Positions 20,668 to 31,800 of a DNA stretch of 64,000 nt are shown here, piece after piece. Each line of letters begins with the position of its first letter. Positions within the stretch are counted from its first letter, which is position 1. Source of the DNA: Trifolium pratense (Eukaryota > Streptophyta > Magnoliopsida > Fabales > Fabaceae); assembly GCF_020283565.1 (NCBI RefSeq), contig NC_060065.1, positions 38,242,409 through 38,306,408 on the forward strand, written 5' to 3'. The notes beneath the pieces are model-generated. The model made no database searches. It saw nothing but the letters and a program-made list of their open reading frames with translations, and had not been told where the DNA came from. The translations under genes were made by a program, and so were the position numbers.

Positions 20668-20836
20668 GTATTTTTAATTAGTTAATAAATAATTATTTAT
20701 TCCAATTAAGTTCGCTTATATGATAAATTAATTGGAATATATATGATAATTATTATTAAGAATTTGTGTTTAATAAATTAATTGGATATATATGATAATT
20801 ATTCTTAACTAATATATATATATATATATTGTGCAG

Positions 20837-22533
20837 TTTGCAACCCCAAAATCCGGCGAATAAGGCAATCAATAATGCATTGAAATCCAAATTCCAGGCT
20901 CCATATCTCAACTGGACGGAGGTCAGGGCAGATGAGCGTGGATATCAACAATTTTGGAATGGCTTCAGGGTACGTTTTTATTTATAATTACTTTTTTATC
21001 CAATCAATTTTGTTACTAAACATATATTTACTAATTTATTAACAATTTTTCTTTATTTTTCGTAGTCGCAAGTAACTTGGCTGAATCACCACACAACGGC
21101 TATTGAGCGTATATTCAACAAAAAAGCCACCAAGCGTCTGTCGACCTTACTTTTTGAAGCGCGGAAAAAGATTAAAAAGGATCCTTCAAAACCACCACTT
21201 TGGCTCGCTGGCAATTCATACCCTATGATGTGCCGCAGATGGGAAGAGGAAGAGTATATTGCAAAGTGTATAAAGAACAAAGCCAACAGAAATACTGATG
21301 AAGCCAATCGTGCGTGCGTACACTCTGGAGGGTCTAAATCTGCCGGAACGCTTCGTCTTGAGTTCATCCAACAATTTGGTCGTCCACCCACCTTTATGGA
21401 GATGAATGACATGATGCACCGGTATGCAGATTCCGGTCAGTGGACGGGGGCAAGGGCGCAAGAAGTGTCGGTAAGTATTTAATTATATATATTATTTATT
21501 ATTTATTTCGTATAACATTATTTTTTAAACATTATATAATTATATCTAAACATTATAATTAATTAATTATAAATTTTTTTTAATTTATTGTAGAGGTTGA
21601 CGCAAATTTGGGTTGAAGAATATAATGCAAGCCAACTACGACTACCACCTCATAGGCGAGATAATGAAGATGTTCGTCGAAACAAGATGTCGTTGGCTTT
21701 TGTTAAGAATGCTGGTGGTGCGACTCGAGGTCGCAAATTCGCTGCTGGGTGTACATCTTCTCTATATGCAAGTGACCCAACTGGTTTGAGAGATGTCACT
21801 TACACATCTTCATCTTCATCGAGTACAGGACGCTCTCGTCCAACTCAAAGAGAGGAAACCGATGATGAGTATGAAGCGCGAATGAGGGCCACGTATAGAG
21901 AAGAATTCCGCGATGAGTTCGAAGCATCATTTGATGACCGGGTGGACCTACGGGTCCAACATATATTGCAGGAATTCTTTGCGCAGCAGAGGGCGCCGGC
22001 GGGGGGGGGGGGTTGGATCATCATCTCAGGCTTCGGCACGACAAAATCAAAATGCCGGTGAACAAGAATATCGACCGGATTTGAGTAGCATGGTTAATTT
22101 GAATCAGCTGCCGGAGTACCGAGAGGGTGATCCAGTACTGAGTATGAGCATAGAGGATATGAGTCAGATGCTTAATGAACCAGTTCATTTACAATTTTTT
22201 GATCCTACTGGGCAAACAAGTGGAAGCAGTAGTGACAGAAGCGGTAGAAATAATCAACAAACTGCTTTCACCGAATACCAGAGATCATTAAATCCACAAC
22301 AAGACTTCATAATCCCACATGAAAACCCAAATCAACCCCAAGGCAACTTCTTCCCAAATCAAGCCCCAATTAACTTCGTTCATAGGCCTGTGGCACGACC
22401 TCCTTCGCGAACGTCACTCCCCGGAGTCGTAATACACGAGGGAGGTAGAGGCCGAGGCCGAGGAAGGTCGCGTCAGCCAACAGACACTGGCAAGGGGAAG
22501 CGACCACTATATCAGCCGTCTGACCAACGTTGA
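20837..22533 (+). pseudogene. tnpA-type (Transposase_24/Ptta) gene with a homopolymer frameshift
   Basis: Exons 20837-20969, 21066-21470 and 21594-22533 join in frame through GT-AG introns. The first exon encodes NWTEVRADERGYQQFWNGFR. The second carries the family signature (KKATKRLSTLLFEARKK, ANRACVHSGGSKSAG, QWTGARAQEVS). The third holds Ser-rich and acidic regions, DEYEARMRATYREEFRDEFE, and a Gly/Arg-rich tail. A run of 12 G at 22001-22012 breaks the frame; with one G fewer it would continue to the stop at 22531-22533. This may be real or a sequencing slip. The start codon and link to the upstream gene are unclear. The product is expected to bind subterminal repeats. Confidence 0.8.
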
Positions 22534-22819
22534 TGTGTAATTTTAATAATCTGTTGTTGATTATTATTTGTTTAATTGTTTTCTTTTTGTAATGACAATA
22601 TTATCATTATATTTAATTATGCTTATGTTAAGTATTTTTATTATGCTTTTTATTAAATTTTAATTTTAATATTTTTTTAATTATTTATTATGCAGTATAT
22701 TTTTTGTTTTAAAAAATTAATATTAATTTTTTTAAAAAAAAATTAATAATTTAATTATTTAAAAATCAAATACTGATTTTTAAATAATTAAATTATTAAT
22801 TTTTTTTTTAAATCGTTCA

Positions 22820-23070
22820 ACATTACTGACGGCTCTAGGCCGTCACAATGTGTGAAAAGAACATGTCATACTGACGGCTCCAGGCCGTCACAAATGCGTG
22901 GCCTTTTGAATTGACCGGTGTGTATTATTGACGGCTCCAGGCCGTCAGTAACGTTATTGACGGTCCTGGGCCGTCAGTAACCATTACTGGCGAGCTAATT
23001 ACAGAGGGCCCAAGGCCGTCAGTAATGCATGCATTTTAGACGAAATTTGTGCATTACTGAGGGCCAAAGG
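22820..23070. repeat. Right subterminal repeats of the CACTA element
   Basis: Six palindromic units (TGACGGCTCCAGGCCGTCA type, and CTGAGGGCC...GGCCCTCAG nearest the end) mirror the left array. Confidence 0.8.
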
Positions 23071-23084
23071 CCCTCAGTAAATGC

Positions 23085-23100
23085 ATGTTTTCTTGTAGTG
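23085..23100 (-). repeat. Right terminal inverted repeat of the CACTA element
   Basis: ATGTTTTCTTGTAGTG, the reverse complement of the left terminus, followed by the TAG duplication. Confidence 0.95.
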
Positions 23101-23474
23101 TAGATCACATTCTTTAAGACGTTTCGTGACATGTTTAAAGTAGTGCACGACGTTCCTAAGATCAAACATTCTTGATAAACTAGGTTTTCCATTGCATAGT
23201 AGAAAACTATTCTAGAATTACATAAATTTTACTTTTATTATGTTTTTAAATATAATTTCTTGATTAAAATAAGATCATTTCTTTTCATTTTTTTATAGAG
23301 AAAAATATCATTTCTTGATTTTACAAAATCTATTTTTTTTATTAAGTAGTCTAATAGCAAGAAATTTACCCATTAAAGTGAATAAATGGAGAATCGTGAG
23401 TTCAATCCTTACATATTTTATGATGTCTCTACCAACTAAATTATGTTCACATAGACAAAATCTATAACTATTTA

Positions 23475-24385
23475 GGCTAAATTGCACTTTTGGCCCCTTA
23501 AGTTTCAGAAAGTTGCGATTTTGGTCCCCTATATTTCAAAATAGCACTTTTGGCCCCCTAAGTTTCAGGAAGTTGCAATTTTGACCCCCTATGTTTCAAA
23601 ATAGCACTTTTGGCCCCCTAAATTTCAAAAAGTTGCTATTTTGGCCTCCTATGTTTCAAAATAGCAATTTTGGCCCCCTATGTTTACCCCTTTTGCAAAA
23701 TGAAAGTTCAAGACACTTTTCTAAATGGAAGTTCAAGACACTTTTCTAAATCAAAATGACATAACAAATCAAGTCATTACATATATGAAGTCATTACATA
23801 ATTAAAAAGACATAACAAAAAGCACGAAGAGTTTTCAATTTCCATTGTTTCCTATTTTTGGATTTGGAATTAGGTTTTTTTTTTTTTTTTACGTATAGTG
23901 AAAAATCCTTTTGAATAAACGTCACGAAGTATTTGGTTAATTCTTTAGGATTTGAGATTATATATGTGTGTTAGTGAAAGAATAAATTTTAATTTTTTTT
24001 TTGAACGTAGTGAAAGAATAAATTTAAAGCATGTGACTTCTTCCTTTTATTTTTTTATTCTTTTAGTTTTTTTAATTATAAGATGACAAAAAAATGTTGA
24101 CGTGGCAGCTGAGTCACTTAAGTGACTTGCCACATCAACTTTGACTCGATCAAAATTGACCTTTTGCAAAAGGGGTAAAGATAGGGGCCAAAAGTGCTAT
24201 TTTGAAACATAGGTGGCCAAAATCGCAACTACTGAAACTTAGGGGGCCAAAATTGCTATTTTGAAACATAGGGGGCCAAAATCGCAACTTTTTGAAACTT
24301 AGGGGGCTATAAGTGCTATTTTGAAACATAAGGGGCCAAAATTGCAAGTTTCTGAAACTTAGGGGGCCAAAAGTGCAATTTAGCC
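23475..24385. mobile_element. Mutator-like foldback element with tandem-repeat arms, 9-bp TSD
   Basis: A 911-bp element flanked by AACTATTTA at 23466-23474 and 24386-24394. It starts GGCTAAATTGCACTTTTGG and ends with the inverse. Each arm of about 220 bp consists of four to five copies of a unit of about 50 bp alternating TTTTGGCCCCCTA and TTTCAAAATAGC words. The middle (about 23700-24150) is A/T-rich and non-coding. The exact 9-bp duplication points to a Mutator-type transposase acting in trans. Confidence 0.85.
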
Positions 24386-24450
24386 AACTATTTATTCCTT
24401 TAATTATATATGAACACAATATTTTGCAAGAGGGAAAATAATTAATTAAT

Positions 24451-24454
<4 letters not shown>

Positions 24455-24502
<48 letters not shown>
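24455..24502. repeat. (AT)24 microsatellite
   Basis: An uninterrupted run of 24 AT units. Confidence 0.95.
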
Positions 24503-24505
<3 letters not shown>

Positions 24506-25146
24506 ATTTTTTTATACTGTGTATAAGTTAAATAGTCTTACACCATGAATAAATGTGTTTTTAACCATCGAAATAATAAGTTTTATGATATTTCATTTGA
24601 TCTAAAGATTGAATTTATTGATTCAATTGAAGAAGCGATTTGGGTATGATGCAAAACTTATTTCACTTATACATCATAGAATTAGCCTAAAGCAAAAACG
24701 AAATTATTCAACAATTACATTCTATTAAAGAGTTATCATCGTCTATCAAATCTCTCAAACAATATTTTGAGTTCAAGTATCGTGGATTAAAAAATGTAGT
24801 TATAAAGGGACACTCCACTAAAAATGGTGAGTCAAGTTTCCCCAATAAAAATTAATTACCAACAAAGTCAATTAATATTTCATCACAATAATATCATAAT
24901 TAAAAAAACAGAGTTGTTAATCAATAGGAGTTGAATCTAACAGAAAAATTAAATTTTACGATAAGTCCAACTTAAAAAATACACATGTTTAATATTCTAC
25001 ATGTTTTTATATCAATAGTTAGTTGGTTCAATGGTGATTAACGATTGATTTGGTAAGAATGTCAACGGTTCAATCTCTTGCAACTGTGATTGGAAAATGG
25101 TTGAAATCACTTGATTCAAGAATTGATCCTCAAATCAAATTAAGTG
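24503..25146. other. AT-rich intergenic DNA, nothing recognised
   Basis: No coding frame or repeat end could be supported in this stretch. Confidence 0.5.
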
Positions 25147-25154
25147 GTTCTATA

Positions 25155-26794
25155 TAGAGGCGTGAATAGGTCAGACCGGCCTACATGGGCCTATAGCCTA
25201 GTCTACACAGGCTTAAGCCAGGCTAGTCTATTTCATTAAATAGATTAGGCCAAGACTTTTTATAAGTCTATTTATCTAAAATGGCACAGCCGCAGGCAGA
25301 GCCGGGTATACGGACCAAGGTCCGCGGGCCAACCCGTTTAACCCGCAGTCCGCACGGACTTAAGACCAAATTTTTTTGGCCCGTTTACATTTTTGCCCGT
25401 GTGGGTTGGACCGTTAAAACCGCGGGTTATGCGGGTTAAATCCGCGGGTTAGCCCGTGGCCCGCCTTCTTTTTTTTATATAATTAATTACAAAATTTATA
25501 TGAGATATAAATAACTTGGTCCATGTCCAAATTCAACTTTTTTAACCACAAAAAAAAAAAAACTTAGTCTAAACTCTAATTATAAAAAGCAACAACACAC
25601 TCCAATTTTATTCAAGTAGACAACAACACAAAATATCAGGATTCAGGCATGTTCTTCTACTTATAATATTTTGTTCTTTTTCACTATCTTTTACTTTGTC
25701 TTAGCTGTATATACATTTGCTAGTATTTAAATGATACATGTCCAAATGGGTAGTTATTTTTCTTGGGGGTATTTTCCGCTATTATGTTTTGAATAATTTG
25801 GTTACCTTGATGTGATTTAGTTAAGTTGAATCTGTTAATCTGTTTATGCTGTTTTTGGGTACATGTAGAAAGTTTTTCTCACTAAAGTGGACGGTACAAA
25901 AATGACGATAAGAATTAGTTGAATTATTTTAGTTGCATTACTTACAAAGAGAAGATAGATAAACTCAATGATATCAGAAACTTTATTTATTTTTATTTGT
26001 TAGTTATTATATGTTATAACATAAAATTATTAATAATATATTTTTTTAAGCTTTCATTATATAAATATTTTACTAATTTAGTTTATTTTTTGAAAAAGTG
26101 ATTTTTTTTTTTTTGGTAATAGTCCGCGGGTTAACCGTTTAACCCGCGGGCTTATGCGGACCGGACTCGGGCTTAATATTATAACTCGTTTATATTTGCC
26201 GACGGGCTTGTTCGCCCCGTTTAATATGCGGGTTTATGCGGGGTGGGTTAAACGGGGCGGGCTAGCCCGCATACCCAGCTCTAGCCGCAGGCCATTAAAA
26301 AAAGCATTTGAGGCCTACAAGGTCGGCCTATTTAAGTTAATATGAAGAATACTTTTACTAAGATTATTATTTATATATTAAAATTTGTACTTTGATTAAA
26401 TTAAAAATCTATTAACTTTTTAAGTAGTTTAAATTTATTAATATACATTAGTTTTTAACATACAGTATATAAATGTATTATTATAAACTATAATTGAAAT
26501 ATGATGACATATATAGTCAAATTCTCTAAAATATCATGTTAAATATCAAAAGGAACATGATTTATTAGTTCATAAGTATATTTAAAAATAAATATAATTA
26601 TTTATTTAAATATATTCATATGAAATAAGCTTTTAAACAGGCTAACAAGCCATATCAGACTTTCGAAAGGCCAGACTCAGGCCTAAAAATTAAACTTATG
26701 ATAGGCCACATACTAGACTCATGCCTTCAATTTTTTGACAGGTCAGATTCGGGCTTGGCAAAACTTAGTTCGACCTAGCCTATTCTCACTTCTA
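25155..26794. mobile_element. hAT-like MITE carrying a nested insertion
   Basis: The termini are TAGAGGCGTGAATAGG and its near-inverse CCTATTCTCACTTCTA. The flanks GTTCTATA (25147-25154) and GTCCTATA (26795-26802) agree at 7 of 8 bases, as expected for an old 8-bp hAT duplication. Without the element inserted at 25297 it would be about 650 bp. The arms are rich in AGGCCT/GGCCTA words. It is non-coding. Confidence 0.7.
25297..26283. mobile_element. Nested hAT-like MITE with exact 8-bp TSD
   Basis: A 987-bp element starting CAGAGCCGGGTATACGG and ending CCCGCATACCCAGCTCTA. GCCGCAGG is duplicated exactly at 25289-25296 and 26284-26291. The subterminal zones repeat CCCGTTTAACCCGC and its inverse, giving GC-rich hairpin potential around an AT-rich non-coding core. 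It inserted into the older MITE at 25155-26794. Confidence 0.82.
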
Positions 26795-26802
26795 GTCCTA
26801 TA

Positions 26803-27611
26803 GTGACGAGAAAAACAACATTCTACATGTATTCAAATATTATTATCTTCGACTAAAAAAAGTAAAAAATAAAACACTTTTTCTTACCCAACAACCATGA
26901 ATAGAACCTCTAAACAATATATTAATAGTGATATTGGTTGCTTCAACCGAAAAAAAGCACTTTTTTTTTGTTTAATTTCATTGACCTAATCCAAATATCC
27001 AATAACTAACCTTAAAAGGACCATTTCAAAAACTAAAATAAAAAACTAACCATAAAAGGTGGAGGGAATTTTTAATTTCAACATATCAAAATATATTAAT
27101 ATTTTATCTTGAGTGATAAATTTTTTTAAAGGACTAAATTTATGTGTAGAATGTGTAAAATTTTCTTTCCTTTGTCAAGTAATTTTGTTGATACAAATTC
27201 ACTATTTTAGAAGAATATATTGGGAGTTCTGGATTTGAGGATGAATTCTTAGGTATATAATCTAATGTTTCTAGTAATCGAATTATGCTTAAAGAATCAA
27301 CCGTGTAAGACTTTAGCTTATCAAAAAAAAAAAAAACGTGTAAAACTTTATTAAATAAGACATTGAACTTAAATGGTTAATAAGCTCTCCTTATAACAAA
27401 TTATTCGAGAGCGCACGAATTCGATTGGAAACCATATTTTTAATAATTTTTCTATTATAACATAAAATTCAAATAAAATCATTGAAGCAACTATTTTAGA
27501 TTAATTCTTAAAATATTTAGATTTGTCTCATAAAATTTAGTTATCAACCGCAGAGATGTTGATATGTAGTGGTTGGAGTTTAAATTAGAGATTCAATATT
27601 TTTCCATATAT
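26803..27611. other. AT-rich intergenic DNA, nothing recognised
   Basis: No coding frame, RNA gene or repeat terminus could be supported. Confidence 0.5.
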
Positions 27612-27628
27612 AAAATGTGAGACTAAGA

Positions 27629-27825
27629 TTATTACATGTGGTTGAAGTTGCCGAGTATTGCTTTAACTTCAAACTACCATAGCTGATGGTCTAATCATTT
27701 ACTCTGTTTGGGCTTTGTATGATTTTTATTTATGTTTTCTCTTTTTGACTTGTTGTAAACTTTGGTACACCTTGTGCTCAGGAGATTGTTTTTGTTAATA
27801 TACGTCTCATTTTGGCTTGTTAAAA
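27629..27825 (+). mobile_element. 5'-truncated LINE-like insertion
   Basis: About 197 bp ending in an A-run, bounded by the direct repeat AAAATGTGAGACTAAGA (27612-27628 and 27826-27842). The sequence before the A-run (TTGGTACACCTTGTGCTCAGG ... TTTTGGCTTG) resembles the 3' untranslated end of plant L1-type elements. Loss of the 5' part and a 14-17-bp duplication fit target-primed reverse transcription. Confidence 0.7.
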
Positions 27826-27879
27826 AAAATGTGAGACTAAGACTAGATTTCTTAGGAAATTTTTTTTTAAACAAATGGT

Positions 27880-28010
27880 CACCGTGAGCTTAGCTCATTT
27901 GATAGGGATATTACATTTTATGTGCAGTAGCCAAGGTTCGAATCCGGACACTCTATTTATTCACCTTTATAATGTGGAATTCTTAGCCGATAGGCTACTT
28001 AAATAAAAAA
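27880..28010 (+). mobile_element. tRNA-derived SINE, older copy
   Basis: It has A-box-like GAGCTTAGCTCATTTGATAGGG and B-box GGTTCGAATCC motifs. It aligns along its length with the better SINE at 39379-39512, sharing the tail word TAGGCTAC before an A/T-rich end. No clear target duplication remains. Confidence 0.7.
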
Positions 28011-28039
28011 AATATTTTTTAATTTTATTTTTTATTTAA

Positions 28040-28846
28040 TTTTTGGGATTTTGGTTCTTTTTAAAGTTGAAAGGTGAAGCCTCATCTTCCATGTTCACCC
28101 GCCGCCTGTTAGAAGAAGAAGAAGAAAAAGAAGAAGAGAGAAAACAGAAAAGGGTGCATTTTTCCACCCTTTTCCCTAACCAAAATTCTTCTTCATTTTC
28201 CAATTTCAATACCAATTTCAAATCCTTCAAAACCATTCACTCTCATTCATTTTTTGTTTGATTTGAGCCATTACAAAGATTAATACTTTTTCTCACTTTT
28301 TTGAAGAATTTTTCCATTTTGAGTAACCCTTTTGAAAACTGATAATAACCCAGTTACAGAAATTGTTCTAAGAAGAAAGAGAGAGAGAAAAGCAAGAACC
28401 TTTGTAAAACCCGTCATTGTAAACAAGGTTCCTAATTATTCTCTCCCCTTGTGGGGTTGTTGTTGAAACTTTCTTCTTTTTTCTATTTTTTGTTTATTTT
28501 ACTAATTTCATATCATTTTTTTCTCTTATGATATCTATGTAATGTCTGTCACTGCCAATATATATCTTATCCGAATCAAATTCACTTTGTATTTTCATTT
28601 TGCATTGTGTTTTTTGTACTGTTGTTGTCATCATTCTTAGTTTTATCAGAGCAACAAAATAAGGATTAGTGTAAGATGTTTAGTATATAAGTACTACCTT
28701 AGTGGTTTAGTTCTATTGACAACACTATATACATGTCTGTTTTTTTATGGTCATAGGTTGTGTTGTTGTTATTGTTGTTGTTTTGTCTTATTACTCATAT
28801 TTGGTGTTTGTTCTTGTTTTGTGCATTTTGCTTGGGACAATTTCAG
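28040..28846 (+). promoter_or_regulatory. Probable 5' UTR and leader intron of CTP synthase
   Basis: A purine-rich (GAAGAAGAA) and CT-rich leader runs to a possible donor ACAAG|GTTCC at 28427/28428. An acceptor TTTCAG ends at 28846, 24 nt before the ATG. Leader introns are common in plant housekeeping genes. The transcription start is not placed, and the short frames in this leader are not conserved proteins. Confidence 0.5.
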
Positions 28847-28870
28847 TAACCAAGTAAAAAGGGAAGAAAA

Positions 28871-31800
28871 ATGAAGTATGTGTTGGTGACTGGTGGTGTT
28901 GTGAGTGGACTTGGGAAAGGAGTTACTGCTAGTAGTATTGGACTCCTCCTTCAAGCTTGCGGTCTTCGAGTTACTTCTATCAAGATTGGTATTGAACTCT
29001 ACCTCTCTGACACACACACACGCGCGCGCACGCACCATGATATGTACATATGTACATGGTTTTAAATTGCGTTATGAATCTTTATATTGTGGCAAAATGC
29101 TTCTAATGAGGTCGAAATTGAAGTTGTGATGTCGTTGCAGAGACCTCAAAATCATTTATATTGCGGCTATAATTGCTGTTATGGACCACAATTTAAAGCT
29201 ATGCATATATAGTACATATAAATCACATAGATACACACATCTGTGTAATCTATGTAATTATGTATTATGTATATGTATTTATCTATGAAATTGCCATTTA
29301 ATTGATTGGCTCAATGGATGGATAACCATCCCTTGGTTACACATAAAGTTTCATTTGATTCGAACTTTTGTTGTACAAAAAGGGTATTTTTTTTCTTTTT
29401 CTTTATTTGATATACAAAAGGGACTAGTTTGCTCTTATTTATTTGTTGAAGTATTTTTTTTCTTTGATATAAAGGAGCAGCTCCAATTTTATGCTCAGTT
29501 TTTTCTCTCAAATTCTATAAGAAAACAAAATATTATCTTTCTAGTTTAATATTACTTTATGTAAAGGACATGTTCTTGTTTTAATTTTGTTTGAATTTAT
29601 TTATCATTTGTAGATCCCTACCTGAACACTGATGCAGGGACAATGTCTCCTTTTGAACATGGAGAAGTGTTTGTCCTCGATGACGGTGGTGAGGTAAAAA
29701 GATATATATTTTTTCTATCCTAAGATGCAAATTATAGCGACATGCCATTGGCCATTACGTAAATCTAATTGTGTTGTTGTTTCCTCTTAATCGCTCTTTT
29801 CTTTTTTGTCATTTTTTACATGAAAGTACAGACAAATTTAACTTTTGTTTGTTCACTCAGGTGGGTTTGACTCTATTTTTCAGTTCGCAATTTAATTCTT
29901 TCTTTTATATGTTATGAAGGTTGACCTTGATCTTGGAAACTATGAACGTTTCTTGGACATCAAATTGACTCGCGACAATAATATCACTACTGGAAAAATA
30001 TATCAGGTGAACAAACAAACGGCCTTTACATATAATTTTTTTTTTATTTGTTTTTTTGACTTATCATGCCTAATGTATTATTGGATTTTTCATTTCAATG
30101 TTTTTAGTCTGTTATTGAGAAGGAGCGAAGAGGAGATTATCTTGGAAAGACTGTTCAGGTATGTTTAATCATTTCAATTTTTTCTTTGAATATTTCTTTT
30201 TTTTTAATTGTTGTTGGTGCCTTGGTTTTCAATTTGTATTTGCTTTATTTGTAGGTTGTTCCACACATAACAGATGCCATCCAAGATTGGATCGAGCGTG
30301 TAGCAAAGATACCAGTTGATGGAAAAGAAGGACCTGCTGATGTTTGTGTCATCGAATTAGGTGGAACTATAGGTATGTTAATATACTCACAGCTAATAGG
30401 TTTTTGATTTTCCGTACTATTAAAATTCCATTATCCATTCAAATTTTTCTATATTTAAATTTTAAGGAAAAAAACACAGGTTTGGTAGAAGAAGAATTTC
30501 AAAATGGTTTCTATTTTGTAAATAGTGAGAAAACAGTACTAATATAGTATTTTGAAGCCTTTATTTAATTAAAATGACCAAAATAATTTTCCTTTGATGC
30601 AGGGGATATTGAGTCTATGCCTTTTATTGAAGCACTTGGCCAATTTTCATACCGTGTAGGCCCTGGCAACTTCTGTTTGGTTCATGTCAGTCTGGTTCCT
30701 ATTCTACACGTTGTCGGCGAACAGGTATTTTGTAAACTATGTCATCAGTTTTGCAATATTATTCTAATTAGAAATGACCGAGAAGTAAAATTGATTCAAG
30801 TTGTGCTAGTACAAAATAGAAATTTTGTTGATGGCGTCTTTACAACTGGTATGATCAAAATTCAAACACTTATATGGAGTTTTAATCTGCAGAAAACAAA
30901 GCCAACTCAGCACAGTGTTCGTCAACTTAGAGGATTAGGTTTATTCCCTAATCTTCTTGCTTGTCGCTGTTCAAAGGTATGCCTTCTGTCCTTATTTCGG
31001 TTTTTATTGTTCTGCTGGTTCCATTTGATGACGATTAAATAATTTATATTTAATTTTACTCGTCCTTTTTGCCAGGAACTTGACGATAATACTAAGGCAA
31101 AACTTGCTCAATTTTGTCATGTGCCGGTAATGTGACATTATTGTTTTCAACTGACTTTGCTTATCACAAAAAGCCTTACAAAGTTACTAATAATCCTCAA
31201 CACTGTTTTGTATTTGCAGTTACCAAACGTACTTACTCTCCATGATGTTCCAAATATTTGGCACATTCCTTTGCTTTTGAAAGTAAGTGATTCTATGGTT
31301 GTCTTCTATGACTGCAGCAAGAACTATATTTATGAAGTTCAATTTTGTTGAAAACTGCATGTTTTTCATTGAGTGGTTTAATTTGTGAAAGTTTCTGATT
31401 TTTCTTTCTTTTGGATTTATTTTTCACAAATAGGACCAGAAGGCGCATGAGTCAATCCTGAAAGAATTAAACCTGCCAGGGTTTGTTTAACAAAACTCAT
31501 TCCTTTTTGTATTGGTTTATAATATCATACAATACACGTGAACCGAATCGATAATGACCTTGTTATGCTATAGCAGTAAACTTACGTTTCTTCTTTCGTT
31601 GAACTAATGACCTTGTTATTGCAGTGTTGCTACGGAGCCTAATTTGAAGGAGTGGACCCTCAGGACAAAGATTTATGACAAATGTCATGAAACTGTAAGT
31701 CTCAAACATCTCAAATATATCATAAAGGTTAAAAGATCAACATATGAATAGATATATCGACAAGTGTTGATCTCACGACTATTCTGTATCCCGCAGGTTA

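Larger units (their letters stand above)
16430..23100 (+). mobile_element. Full-length CACTA (En/Spm-type) transposon
   Basis: A 6,671-bp element starting CACTACAAGAAAACAT, with the same bases inverted at the right end (ATGTTTTCTTGTAGTG, ending at 23100). The 3-bp duplication TAG flanks it at 16427-16429 and 23101-23103. Both subterminal zones hold repeated GACGG...CCGTC palindromes, the type of site bound by TNPA. It carries a tnpD-type transposase gene and a tnpA-type gene on the plus strand, both with one disabling change. The ends and duplication are intact, so it could still be moved by transposase supplied in trans. Confidence 0.95.

Noticed and set aside
22780..22815. A/T-rich near-palindromes next to the right subterminal repeats
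   Set aside because: They are runs of A and T that pair by composition; no separate element ends were seen.
24150..24419. 89-residue frame with repeated FGPLSF words
   Set aside because: It is the translation of the tandem-repeat arm of the foldback element at 23475-24385.
28036..28261. Two opposite open frames in the CTP synthase leader
   Set aside because: They fall in the purine-rich 5' UTR and have no conserved content.
30617..31042. 141-residue frame over CTP synthase exons 6 and 7
   Set aside because: It reads through the intron between them; the real coding parts are 30603-30724 and 30893-30976.
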